From Pyrenophora tritici-repentis (taxonomy: Eukaryota > Ascomycota > Dothideomycetes > Pleosporales > Pleosporaceae): 64,000 bases of DNA. How positions within the stretch are numbered: position 1 is the stretch's first letter; the number at the start of each line of letters is the position of its first letter. Under the pieces are notes generated by a model, which saw only the letters and a list, made by a program, of their open reading frames with translations, was not told the DNA's origin and ran no database searches. A program made the translations under genes and the position numbers. This document shows, piece by piece, positions 1-11,200 of the stretch. Location: NCBI RefSeq assembly GCF_003171515.1, contig NC_089390.1:3286001-3350000 (forward strand). Direction: 5' to 3'.

Positions 1-1
1 G

Positions 2-1828
2 ATGAAGATCCTACACCACCTGTGGCCCGAAAGGTCCAAGAAACCAGATAGTAGACCGTCGACTTCACAGGCCATGCATTCAACCGGTCTAGTTCAGAAC
101 ACTTTGCACGAAGAAGAAGAAGACCCCGACAAGGAGCGACGTGAGACGGTCGAAGATGCCTGTGACCTGATTGACATCTCAACAGGCCCAGAGGGACCGG
201 ACCACAAGGCCGCTGGTGATCTGGAGTATGGTGCTGATGGGCGGAAACGCCTCTACCTCAAAGCTGGCGTCATCTACTCCGACGACAAGGAAGCTTTCAT
301 CCTCAAGCCTACGCTTCAGCCGTCCGATTACTATGGTAGACGACCCCTTGCCAACTACATCCGCAAAGGCAGAGCAATCGGTGTACACGTTGTGCGTGGC
401 TTCGACCAGGCCACCTGGGACAGGTTGCACCCAAACAAGAATACACCAAAAGCACAGGCAGCACGCGAGGGTGTCTCTTCATCGCAAGCTGGCGCACCGC
501 AATATCAAAGGCAGAAGTCGGACCCTGATCTTGCGCAGTCTCAGAGACCAAAGGTTACGGATTTGGTCCTTGTCATACACGGCATCGGGCAGAAGCTATC
601 AGAGAGAATGGAGACGTTCCATTTTACACACGCAATGAATGCTTTTCGGAGAGAAATGAACGTGGAGCTTGGAACGTCTGAAGTCAAGCGGCACTTGCGA
701 AAGGACATGGGTGGCATAATGTGCTTGCCGGTAAGTCATAAAACCATATTCCTTGACATGCCATCTTCTTACACGTGCTAGGTCAATTGGCGTCATCGTG
801 TCTCCCTTGAAGTCGATCAGACCGAGAGACCAGAGCTCGAAGACCCTTCTGCCAACAAATACACGCTCAAAGACATCACTCCAGACACACTTCCCTCTGT
901 TCGTGGTATTGTGAGTGATGTTATGCTGGACATCCCATACTATCTTTCGCCATTACACAATCCCAAGATGGTCTCCGCATGCATACAAGAAGCCAACCGC
1001 ATCTACCGCCTGTGGTGCCATAACAATCCAGGCTTCGCAGAATACGGCCGAGTCCATCTAATTGCCCACTCCCTTGGTTCAGTTATGGCCATCGACATCC
1101 TGAGCCAACAGCCAACATATGTTGACCCTCGATTCACTGATCCATCCTTCCCCGAAGCAGACTTGCCCAATGACCAATTCATCTTCAACACCACCGATCT
1201 CTTCGTCTGTGGCAGCCCCGTTGGCCTCTTCCTCCTCATGAAGAACGCAAACCTTCTCCCACGCCGCGACAAAGAAAAGCCCGGCGCAGACTCGTACGCT
1301 GCACCCGGTGTCGCTGGTGAACAGGGCACGTATGGATGTCTCGCCGTAGACAACATCTACAACATCATTAATCCTTACGACCCCGTCGCTTGTCGCATAA
1401 ACCCCACTGTAGACATAGTCTACGCCTCCATGCTAAAACCCGCAACCATTCCTTCTGCATCAACTTCCCTATTCTCCTCATTAAACCCTTTCCGTTCCAC
1501 CTCAACCAACTATCCCTCCAACGAAAGGCCCTCCACCTTGCGTCTGCCAAGTAACGTAGAACTAGAAACGCACAACTTTACACGCGAGGAGATTGCAGAG
1601 AAGAGGGCATATCTACTGAATGACAATGGTCAGATTGACTATTACATGAAGTATGGCGGTGGTGCGTTGGAGATTCAGTACCTAACTATGCTGGGCGCGC
1701 ATAGCAGTTACTGGCTCAACAAAGACTTTATACGTATGATTGTTGTCGAGGTAGGACGTGGTTTGGGCAAGGAGGGGACAGTGAGGGAGATGAGGGCGCA
1801 GAAGAAGTTGGTGGTTAGAGGGACTTAG
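2..1828 (+). CDS. DDHD-domain phospholipase A1-like protein (3' part)
   Basis: This is an intracellular PA-PLA1-type phospholipase, which cleaves acyl chains from phosphatidic acid and related lipids. The frame is open at the left window edge, so the N-terminus is missing and the ATG at position 2 is probably internal. Two exons are visible (2-730 and 782-1828), with a 51-nt intron starting GTAAGT and ending CTAG; together they give 591 residues. The first exon has the LVIHGIG strand. The second has the serine nucleophile motif HSLGS and the DDHD-type residues: Asp in NPYDPVA, Asp in GQIDYYM and His in GAHSSYW followed by NKD. The family is usually 700-900 residues, which fits a truncated start. 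The family call is firm; the exact substrate is unknown. Confidence 0.9.
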
Positions 1829-2260
1829 CAAAGAGTCTGGGCTCAAGGTTTTGTATGGAGTTTGTTCTTTTCTTTAGAAGTTATACCCCCGTTTCCCAGA
1901 GCTCACGTATGAAGAGGCGTGCTTGGCTCCATCCTTCTAGTTGTCAATATACATATATTCGAGGATACTTCCCCGCTTTAGTATTATAGTTTTGTATCCT
2001 TTTAGCTACAAAGTATCATTGAATTCACTTTATTTCTGTTTACATTTCCTCGACTGAAGATACTGTACTCACTTCTTCCTCCTTTCTCATAGTCATTCCT
2101 TCCTACTGCTCTCCTAACTACTTACCCCATCCTCTTAACCACCGGCCCGCTCTGAACCGAAAAAAAACCACCCCGATCCGAGCCAAGCCCATTCTATCGC
2201 TCTCCTCCGCTCCCGACGACCCACAGCATGAGCACGCGCGTGTCCCTGTGCCCACCATCC
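1829..2260. other. Intergenic, 3' flank of the phospholipase gene
   Basis: There is no coding signal. The stretch is pyrimidine-rich on the + strand near 2060-2160 and leads into MITE copy A. Confidence 0.6.
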
Positions 2261-2373
2261 CACCCGGGTGTCATAAAATACTAGACATACTAGTGTAAAA
2301 AAGCCACTGTAGTCGCCAGACATGTCTAATGGGTTCTTACCCACACTTTCCAGTATTTTATGTCACCTAGGTG
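2261..2373. mobile_element. MITE family 1, copy A (113 bp)
   Basis: This is a short non-coding element with inverted ends. The left end reads CACCCGGGTGTCATAAAATA and the right end, reverse-complemented, starts CACCTAGGTGACATAAAATA. The interior carries the family motifs ACTAGTGTA and CACTGTAGTCGCCAGAC. The same ends recur at 22779, 47681, 50578, 50991 and 53205. No transposase is present, so movement would need one supplied in trans. Target duplication is unclear: ATCC occurs on both sides but could be chance. Confidence 0.8.
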
Positions 2374-5300
2374 ATCCCACACACACCGTTCCACAGCATG
2401 AACGCCCCGTCGCCGTCCTCCAGTGTTGTACAACAAACCCAGGCCAAACCAAAGGCGTCTGGTCTCGTGGCCCTTGTTTTTTCTATGCATTGATCCCCCC
2501 CTACCTTCCATGTAGAGTGCGTGTATGTTGTGCATTTCGCCGGTTTATCGATACCGATACCGATACCGATGTTGATACCGAGGGCGTGGTTTGTGAGTGG
2601 TTGCACGGCAGGAAAGAAGACGATTGGGCACGTACGGTTTCGGTATGGGGAGAGCTGGGAATTGCGGAGGTGTGTGGGTGAACGAAGATGGGGCGGAACG
2701 GAAATGGGCTGGGATTGTGGGGTCGCTTAGATGGGTGAGTTGGTGTTTGGGTGTGGGTGTGGGTTGTAGCTGGTTGTTTGTAAGCTGTGTGCGTGAGGTT
2801 TCATGGTGGTTGCTCAAACTGTGTCGTCGCCTTTCCACAGAGGATGGTGAGCATGTGCGTGTAGGTGGGTTCTGTTTGAGCTAGGCTGGGGGAGGGAGAG
2901 GTAGGTGGTGGGTTCGTTTGCGGCGGCGGCGGTTGACTTGAAGCGTAGATGAGGGTAAAAGTGGTGGATTTAGTGGAAACGAGGGTTATGAGTTTATTTC
3001 TGGGTATGTATTAGAGAAAAGGTGAGGTTCTAGTCTACTTGCGCTGTCTTCAGGAGCCAGGACTCGAGATGATGCATGACATGGCAAGAGCAACCGCGAC
3101 GTTCAGATTCCTTGTACCCGCTAGGCTTTTGTGTGACACCAAAGCAGCATGGTGTTTCTGGTCGCTGCTTCCTCTTTTACCTGTCTGCATGTACCTCGTC
3201 ACCCATGACTTTGCAGTCATCTCCCACTCTTAGAATCATGATTAAAGCCTACCTCGGTACTCCAGAGGTGTAACCCGACACAGTAACCCATCATGTGACT
3301 GTTACACAGAAATTGGTGTCCAATTTGTAACACATCTCCTCCGGTCACTGTTGCATTCGTCAACTCCACCTCACCTGATCTTCGCTGCCAAACAACATGT
3401 CATATATAGATCACTGCAGCTGGGCGCCTTGTCTTGCCTAGCCTACCCAGCCTACCCAGCCTACCCAGTCTCACCGCCGAAGCTGCTCGCCTCATTTGGT
3501 AGACACGCAACAGCGTCAGCCCTTTCAATGTCCAGCTTTCAGCCCATCGGTTGGGCTTTCAGCTCCGCACCTCCTTCTCCCCCCACCTCCCGAGGTATAT
3601 GTGGAAGTCCGCGTATTCAGGCAGTGGTTGTTTTGCTGCAAGGTTTGCGATAATGCCTGTGCTTGCTGCGAGATGGTATGACCGGGCAGAATGAAGGGAC
3701 AACTCGCTAAAGGGGAAATTCTCATCAACATCATTGGTTTTCACGTTTCCTGTAGCCATCATGTTCCTTAACGGCTCCAATACACTCCAACGAGGCACCG
3801 TATAGCAACCAAGACATCGTATAGCAGCAACCAACAGGCTTCGGTTGCGCTGCCGCCAAATCAATCGCAAACATCCCAAGCTTGTCTTGTGCCAGAAATT
3901 CAGAACCAGGACCATGTCAAGACTCTAGAGCGCTCAACCCAATCCCCAAAGCCACGTAATACAGTTTCGTACATTTTTGCACCAACGGGCGTCGCCAGCA
4001 CCTCTTTCATCATCAAGTAATCGGCAACAAAGGCGACCTCTCCCGCGTCTCCTCATTCGCTCTTCCGCTTAGCCCATCTTATCTCCTATCCAAACGGCCA
4101 TGAGAAAAAACCCCGCGCACATCTTTATCTAAAAGTCTCAACACAAACACCCCTAGCTCCTGATATTTTTACCCCAGGCCGATGCCTAACCAAGGAGGGA
4201 GCGTCGTGATGGCGAAATAGCGTGGTGATGTGCACTCCAAATCACTTGATCGGGGGCGATATTCCCACAGGCAGCTATTCGGTGCTTCTCTTTCTGCTCT
4301 CGTGCTTTGTTTTTTTTTAGGTTGGGGGGAAGAGAGGGGAACCAACATGGTGGGCTCTTGCGTCCTATCCTTACCCCACGGGACTGCGCTTGGGGAAAGG
4401 GGAAAGGGGACTGGGGGGATGGTCGGAACTGTATCTTCATCAAGATTAACTTTGTAGCATAGACGTGGGTTTTTTTCTTTATAGAATTGCGGATGGGAAA
4501 GAAGACACTGGGAGCCGCTATGTTTCAGGGGGCGGGAGATGCATAATGGTACGATTTCTGCAGAGGAAAAGCCGCTTGGGACTTTTGTGGTGTGGTTTGG
4601 AGAATTCAGTATGGGATTCGCAGCCTTGACTCAGGTCTCTGAGGTGTTGCACTCCCTGCACATCGGTCGGCCGCCGCTGATGTGCCCGGCGCATCGTCAT
4701 CAGCCATCGGCCATCATGATCATCAGCTCTACAAAGACGCATCGTTCCGTATATCCCGGAATAGCTCGCTTGACCATGTCTCTTTATCCACCACTTACGA
4801 GGCCTCTGGTATTCCTGCCGTTCCGTATACGCATGCGTACATGGATCGGATATCATGAATGCCGGATGTGATGATACCAACCTCGGAAGATGTTGGAAAG
4901 CACCTGTCGATGCGGCCGCGGACGCCCAAGGCGTTTCGTGCAGTGATTGCGTACCACAAACATGTCCTTGATGCAAGCGATGCTGTAGAAAGGGTGGTGC
5001 GACATGATTAACCGCCTTGGATATGTCACTTGCTATGGTACTGACGGACCGTTAGCTCAGAGTTGTTGAACGTGTGACATGTCAACTACCGAACGTGGAC
5101 AACAGCACATAGGTTCAAAACCTAGCAATGCAATAACAAACACCTCTTGACCCACTCCACCTTGCTTGAGACCCACCCGGAGAGAAAAAAACCTGTATTT
5201 GTTACATATCGGCATTCGTCAGACGCTGTACATCCAAACACGATTAGATCGTATTCCAATGTATGTAGCAGAAAGCGGTTTTGGGCTCAGGGACCGCAGA

Positions 5301-6705
5301 CTTTCGTATTGAATTCGGACCACATCCGTCCGCCGTCGGTACCATCCCCCCGATTGCCTACCGTAACCTATCTACTTTACTTAGAACTCTTTGATCATCT
5401 CCAACAAAACCCAGGAGACGCGGCTTGAACCGCACTAGGCAATTGCCGTCTGGTTGGGCGCTACGCACTGCGCTCATAGCTGGCCGGTGCGCCTGTCTGA
5501 TATGGGTCCCTGCAACCATATTGTATGCAATGTACGATACAAACAACGTTGCGAGCGATGCCCCGTCTGCGTCACATGTCGGTCGTACTCGCAAAAAAGC
5601 CAAGCAGGCTAAGTTGATGGGGAGCCAAGGGAAAACAAAGGTAGAGACGAGGGTAGGTACAAGCGAGTGACCGTTGGAAACGTTGAAGGGGTCAAGCAAT
5701 GCTTCACAAGGGTTGGAACAGCAGTACTGGTACCAAGAGGCCGCTTTTCCAAGCCGCCAACCCCGTATTTTACTGCTGATCAGGGCGATTCGGGTGCCAA
5801 GCCACAGATATATTCTCCGGGACTTGTCTGCAAATAGCGTGGAAGATCGAAGGCGCGATCGAGATAACCCCTAGGTAACCCCTTTGCCACGACTTTGCTT
5901 TCTTGGTATTCTATCCTTCTCGATCTACAGCACATCTTATTAATTTTTCTTGGTAAAAAAAAAACGCATCCTGAATTGTATTGCTGGATTGCGTGTGCGC
6001 CCAAAGCACATGCTTGCCCAACAATTTTCTTCTCATGTTGTCTGGCTAGGAATTTCTCCATTGGGGTTAGGCGAATCCCATCTCAACGGTTCCCCACCCA
6101 AGCAGTTACGCACCCTGCGGCACGTATCAAACGCAGGGTAGGGCCCCTTCTCAGCCCTACCACTTACTCGCTTGGATCCAGGTTCCAAGGAGCCTTACCA
6201 CACCCCAAACCAAACCCCAAAATCAAACATGCTTCTCTTGTCGCCCAAGGCTTCAATCTTGACGGCCCGTTGAAGCCTCTCCCAAGAGTTGCTTGCTCGA
6301 GGGCGATGCGCGGGAGGGTGTAATCGGAGCGAGTGTAGTCGGGGCGAATTGGCTGCATGAGTTTGAGGTTAGGTATAATTTAGGTTGATTTTTGCTCCTG
6401 ATGAGCAGGATTCGTGGGAAATGCCGTAGGGCAGCATGGGTTCAATGCGCACGACGGATCTACTCGGGGGGTAGAGGCCGGGGTACCATGGCTTGTCAGT
6501 GTCAAGGCTAGCAGCGACGAACCAGGATTCGGACATCCGTAAAGGGTCCGAGAGCGGTTACCATGGCCCATGGGCGTAATAGACGTTGAGATACGGCCGT
6601 TCCGTGGCAGATGCGGAAATTTACTACCGGCTCGTTCCTTTGAGCGACATGGGGGAGCCTGTGAGCAGATCCCGGAGCTTCCGAGGTTTTGGATACGCAT
6701 GCTGA
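2374..6705. other. 4.3 kb gene-free stretch
   Basis: I find no recognisable gene. Open frames here are short, overlap one another and show no domain. Small features are an ATACCG microsatellite at about 2549-2570, a 9-bp unit CCTACCCAG repeated three times at 3442-3468, and a tRNA-like A-box/B-box pair at 5053-5122. Confidence 0.5.
5046..5123 (+). other. tRNA-like internal promoter boxes (possible tRNA relic or SINE head)
   Basis: TAGCTCAGAGTTG at 5053-5065 fits a pol III A box, and GGTTCAAAACC at 5112-5122 fits a B box with one A for G. The D-arm nearly folds (GCTC against GAAC). The acceptor strands do not pair (GGACCGT against CAATGCA), so a functional tRNA is unlikely. Confidence 0.25.
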
Positions 6706-6707
6706 TA

Positions 6708-8231
6708 CGGAGGTGCCTTTCAAAAGTTATTGCTAGCGCGGTAGATCTATCGGCCCGATATTTCTTGGCACAGTCAGAGTTTTTGAAGCTGAAGATAGCA
6801 GTATCTTCGCTTTCTTTGGTGTTTCTCAAAGGTTAGTTATACTAGTAATGGCTCCTCGTTCTCACACAGACTCATTCACACGTGCTATAATTGTTACTTT
6901 AAAGTCCCGCTTTGTGGGCAAATCAACGAGCCAGATCAGCGAGATCCTGGGTATTTCCCCACGCACTATCGACGCTATCTTCAGCCGAGCCTGCCTTCGA
7001 GGCTTTGAGCCAAATGGACCAACCCTAAAGGTTCTTCCTGAACACCTTGAAGATGCTCCTCGCTCAGGCCGCCCACGTAAACAAGAGGCTATCCATGAAC
7101 CTACTGTTGACAAAGTACGCCGTGACCGTTATGGACGAGAGAAGAGCTGTGCTGACATAGCTGGTGATCTTAGTCTCTACGGTTACGACGTCTCTCCTAC
7201 CACGGTGTGGAGAGTCCTCAAGGCAGCAGGATACAAGAAGACGAAGCCGACGAGGAAGCCTGGGTTGACGAAGAAGATGAGACAAGATAGACTTACCTGG
7301 TGTCTCGCTCGTCAGCACTGGACTCTTGAGGACTGGAAGAACGTTATCTGGTCAGATGAGACCTCTGTCGTACTGAACCACCGCCGTGGTGGGTATCGGG
7401 TGTGGAGAAAGGCAGATGAGGCTCTTACAAGATCTGTGATACGAGAGAGGTGGAAGGGATACTCTGAGTTTATGTTCTGGGGCTGCTTCACGTATAATTA
7501 CAAAGGTCCCTTTCATGTATGGAGGCCAGAGACAGCCCAAGAGAAGAGAGAAGCAGCTCTTAAGATTGAAGAGATGAATAAGATCCTAGAGCCTATTATG
7601 AGAGAGGAGTGGGAGCTTACTATAGGCATGAAGAGGATAGGCTTAAGGAATAAGCCTGGTAGAGCTCCTCAATGGAGATGGACTAAGGAGAATGGGAAGC
7701 TCACTCGTGGTAATGATAAAGGTGGCATTGATTGGTGGCGGTATCAGACTGAGGTTCTTCTCCCGAAGCTTATCCCCTTTGCTAAGGAGTGTATGAGAGA
7801 GAGGCCAGGTACTCTTGTTCAAGAAGATAAGGCTCCCTCTCATGCTCACCAGGCCCAGAATATTATCTATCAACGAGAGAGTGTGGAGAAGCTCTTCTGG
7901 TGTGGTAACTCACCTGATCTCAACGCTATTGAGCCAGCCTGGCCATGGTTAAAGAGAAGAACTACCAAGAAAGGAGCTCCAAAGAGTAGAGGAGAGGCCA
8001 CAAAAGCATGGGAGCAGGCCTGGAGTGATCTCCCACAGTCACAGATTCAGGCATGGATAGAGAGAATTCCTATCCATGTTCAAAAGATTATTGAACTTGA
8101 AGGTGGGAATGAGTACAAGGAAGGCAGAGGCCTGCCAAGAGTTCGTGGAGACTGATCTGTCTGTATTTCGGTAGTTTCTCGGTCAAATAGGAGACCCCCC
8201 TGTCAGCAATAACTTTTGAAAGGCACCTCTG
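6708..8231 (+). mobile_element. Intact Tc1/mariner element, 1524 bp
   Basis: The element is bounded by 27-bp terminal inverted repeats matching at 26 of 27 positions: left 6708-6734 starting CGGAGGTGCCTTTC, right 8205-8231, which reverse-complemented starts CAGAGGTGCC. TA dinucleotides at 6706-6707 and 8232-8233 form the target duplication typical of the superfamily. It holds one uninterrupted transposase frame about 140 bp inside the left end. Intact ends plus an intact frame suggest a recent arrival that may still be mobile. Confidence 0.93.
6848..8155 (+). CDS. Tc1/mariner transposase, DD34E
   Basis: The 435-residue transposase cuts and pastes its own element. The N-terminus holds helix-turn-helix DNA-binding regions (SQISEILGISPRTIDAIF near residues 28-45; SLYGYDVSPTTVWRVL near 108-123). 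Catalytic acids are visible as D170 in WSDETS, D327 in QEDKAPSH and E362 in SPDLNAIEP, with 34 residues between the last two. The gap between the first two acids is about 156 residues, longer than the roughly 90 of classical Tc1, because of a charged insertion at about 215-290. The ATG at 6848 is the first in frame inside the element. No internal stop is present. Confidence 0.93.
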   Translation: MAPRSHTDSFTRAIIVTLKSRFVGKSTSQISEILGISPRTIDAIFSRACLRGFEPNGPTLKVLPEHLEDAPRSGRPRKQEAIHEPTVDKVRRDRYGREKSCADIAGDLSLYGYDVSPTTVWRVLKAAGYKKTKPTRKPGLTKKMRQDRLTWCLARQHWTLEDWKNVIWSDETSVVLNHRRGGYRVWRKADEALTRSVIRERWKGYSEFMFWGCFTYNYKGPFHVWRPETAQEKREAALKIEEMNKILEPIMREEWELTIGMKRIGLRNKPGRAPQWRWTKENGKLTRGNDKGGIDWWRYQTEVLLPKLIPFAKECMRERPGTLVQEDKAPSHAHQAQNIIYQRESVEKLFWCGNSPDLNAIEPAWPWLKRRTTKKGAPKSRGEATKAWEQAWSDLPQSQIQAWIERIPIHVQKIIELEGGNEYKEGRGLPRVRGD

Positions 8232-8233
8232 TA

Positions 8234-11200
8234 CTCAGCGTTATACCCAACGATGTTGCTTGCTGCGTGCATAAAAGACGGAGTACGGTGAAGGGAAGGA
8301 TATATCAGATCGGATTACAGCCCGCGTGGAAGTTGCACCTCCAGCCATCAACCCTGCGCTGAGAGCAGAGGTCAGATCAGTAAGCCCTTGCGCGAGCAAC
8401 CGCTGGTAGTGGTAGTTCCCCATCCGCAATGCTTCGGTCAAATTGAGTGCTGACAAGACAGGCACAGCGCGAGGGAGATCCGGGGTATTGAAACGCTCAT
8501 TGCTACAAGACCAAGCAAGCAAGAGCCATTTTAGCTCCTAAATTCAAAATGAACGACAGTGGTCGAAATGACGAGATGCGTACCTGCAGCGTGATTGAAT
8601 GAATGAAACTCTTTTCGGGCCCGACAAACTCTCCGGGAGTCCGAGCAGGGCTCTGTGCGAGAGTGTTGCACAAAATCGTCGGCAATTCCCTTTGCTTCGT
8701 CGCAGCACCGACCCTTACCCCAGAAAATCCGGATCTAGGCTGGTTTAGGCTAGGTTTGCGGTCGTTCTCTGCCATGTCCCCGAACGGCTAGCTGTACTGA
8801 TGAATACCCTGACTGTACAAGGTTATCCGCGGGTCTCGTTTACACGGAAGATCCAAGGCTAACACGCGGGCGCAAGGCTGAGTTGGCAAGTTGCAGTGCC
8901 TTTGCCCTGTTATTTCCTTGATCAACCAAAGGGCCACTATGCTTGGACGAATGCGCTAGAACGTGTCAGAGCCTGTAGTTCGGTAAATTGACATTGAACA
9001 CGCCAAGCTGAGATCGAGATTGAGCAAAGAGATGGATGTCGAGGGCGCGCTACCACCGATCGAACGACCGTTAACGGCCCCGGGCCCACCAGAGGATGGC
9101 CAGCGTGCTTAGCGGCTTGCGATGGTTACCGGCGCTAGACCTTCTCCCCCGTCTTAGACAGCTTTTGCACCTGAGCCTGTAACCTTGGCCGCGCTTGGAC
9201 ATGAACGTCAGGGAGGCATACCGTGGGCGGTGCAAGAAACCCAAGAAGTCATATTACAGTACGCCGACAAGGAGCACGCTATGCGATATCTTGCCCTGCC
9301 ACAAGTGGCGCACTTTTTCAACATGGCGTTTCTATGCAGCGCTGCAGATGCTTTTCAAAGACGACATTTGCAACTGACGCCTTGACGCTCGCCCGTTAGT
9401 GGCGCAAACCGTCAAAATATCGTCTTGCAGCCATGGCCAGGATCAAAAATCGCAAATGAGTGCGACAAGGGCGATAGGGTTCATCCTCGAAAGCCACTCT
9501 CTTCTTCGCACCAGCCTCTCCCTCATGCCTGCTGCGCATCGGAGTTGACTCCGTGCCGCAGATCTTTAGTCGGACCACGTGACGAGCAGCCGGTCACCGA
9601 GGGCCAGTTGGAGAGTCGGTATCTTCCGGCCTACGACAGACGGCCGAGTGCAATTCGCTGTCCAAGGATGAGGCGTCGTGGCGCGGTTTGGAAACCGACG
9701 GATCCGTTGGCAGAATTGTCTCTGGAACCTGGAACCTGGAACCTTGCCGGGGCGCGAGTCGTAGTAGTAGTTAGATACACATGATCTACCAAAGTTGGGC
9801 GGGTACTTGGCTGCATCGTCACAGTCCCAAGCTTCAAGACACCGACTTATACACACTACATGAGTTGGATGACTCATTGCGCAGTCGCCAGCCTTGAATA
9901 TAGCAACGAGGCTGAAGTCGACGAAGCGCGCACCTCGCACCATGTTTCCGCTTCCAGACTCCTTTGCGTGCATGTGGCATCCTTTTCAGACCCCCATTGC
10001 GTCACTATGAATCCTGCTGCTCCTCGCGAGCCTGCTGCGAAGGGAGATCCCTGGTTGATTGCAATGCCGTCGTGGCTCAATTAATCTCGTCGCGCCGCAG
10101 ACGCGTATGTTTGCAGCCGCGGGTGCCTTAGGACCCATTAGCTAGAGAAGAAAGAAAAAAGGCGTATTTTTACACCTATTAATGGCTCAAGGGCTAATCC
10201 GTCGTTGCAAAGCGAGTCGGAGCTTGTTGGCAGTAGCACGGGTTGGTGATGACCACCGGATTGCTTCGGTGATAGGGATCCTCGGAGCCGTCTGGCGGGA
10301 CCGCGGGGCGAGTGACGAGTAATGAATGATCGGCAAGGCGTTAGCATGCCACGAGTTTTCCACGCTGTATCGGTACCGTACCTGGAGTAGGTCTCTACCG
10401 ACTTGCCTGTGTTAGTAACACTTTTCGTAAGCTGCGCGACTTCAGAACTTGGTCGAATATGATTTGCATGCATACCTCCCACCTCTGCGTGCTTTGCTGT
10501 GGTGTGACAACAGCCTGACTGGGCTACTGTACAGAAGATCCACGGTGCAGGCTCATAGCACTCTCCTGGCGCGAGGCTATCGCGCTTTGCATTCAAATCC
10601 ACTGTCGCAACACCTCACCGACAATTACAGGGGTGAGAAGATTCACCGATAGCAATGCCGGCGCAAAAAGGAGGTGTAATCTTCTGCTTGTTCGTGATAG
10701 CAAATTGCAACCAGACCGGCGCATCCGCGCCAGATTTGAGTCCGTTCGTCCCGCTGCATCCCGCGCAAACCCGTGAATCCCCCAACTCTTGCAGCACACC
10801 GCAAATAGTTGCCTGTTAAAGATGGAAGAAGTAATGTTGGCTCTCCAGAGAAGAAGAAACAGAGACCATATTTAAACATGTACATGCAATGTCAAATGCC
10901 GAGCAACACTCGTAAGAATACTCGTACACACATGCTGCTTTATCAACCCAGGACCACCGGTGTCAACTTCAGCCTTGTTTAGTAAACTATCCTCTTTCGT
11001 GGTCACCAGCTGGGCCTTCCAGAAGAGTGCCGATGCAAGCCACACCCATGTTTGATGCATCATGGGATGACTAATTCTATCAGGTACTTGCAAGACGGAA
11101 TATGTGCAAGCCGTGGTCAACCGTGGCGCCCAATCATGCCCTCAACGCGGCATCTGCTGATGCAAAAGCCAAGAAGCCGTAACTCGTACTCGATGCACAC

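Noticed and set aside
5046..5123. A functional tRNA gene
   Set aside because: The acceptor strands do not pair and no anticodon arm is convincing; kept only as a relic candidate.
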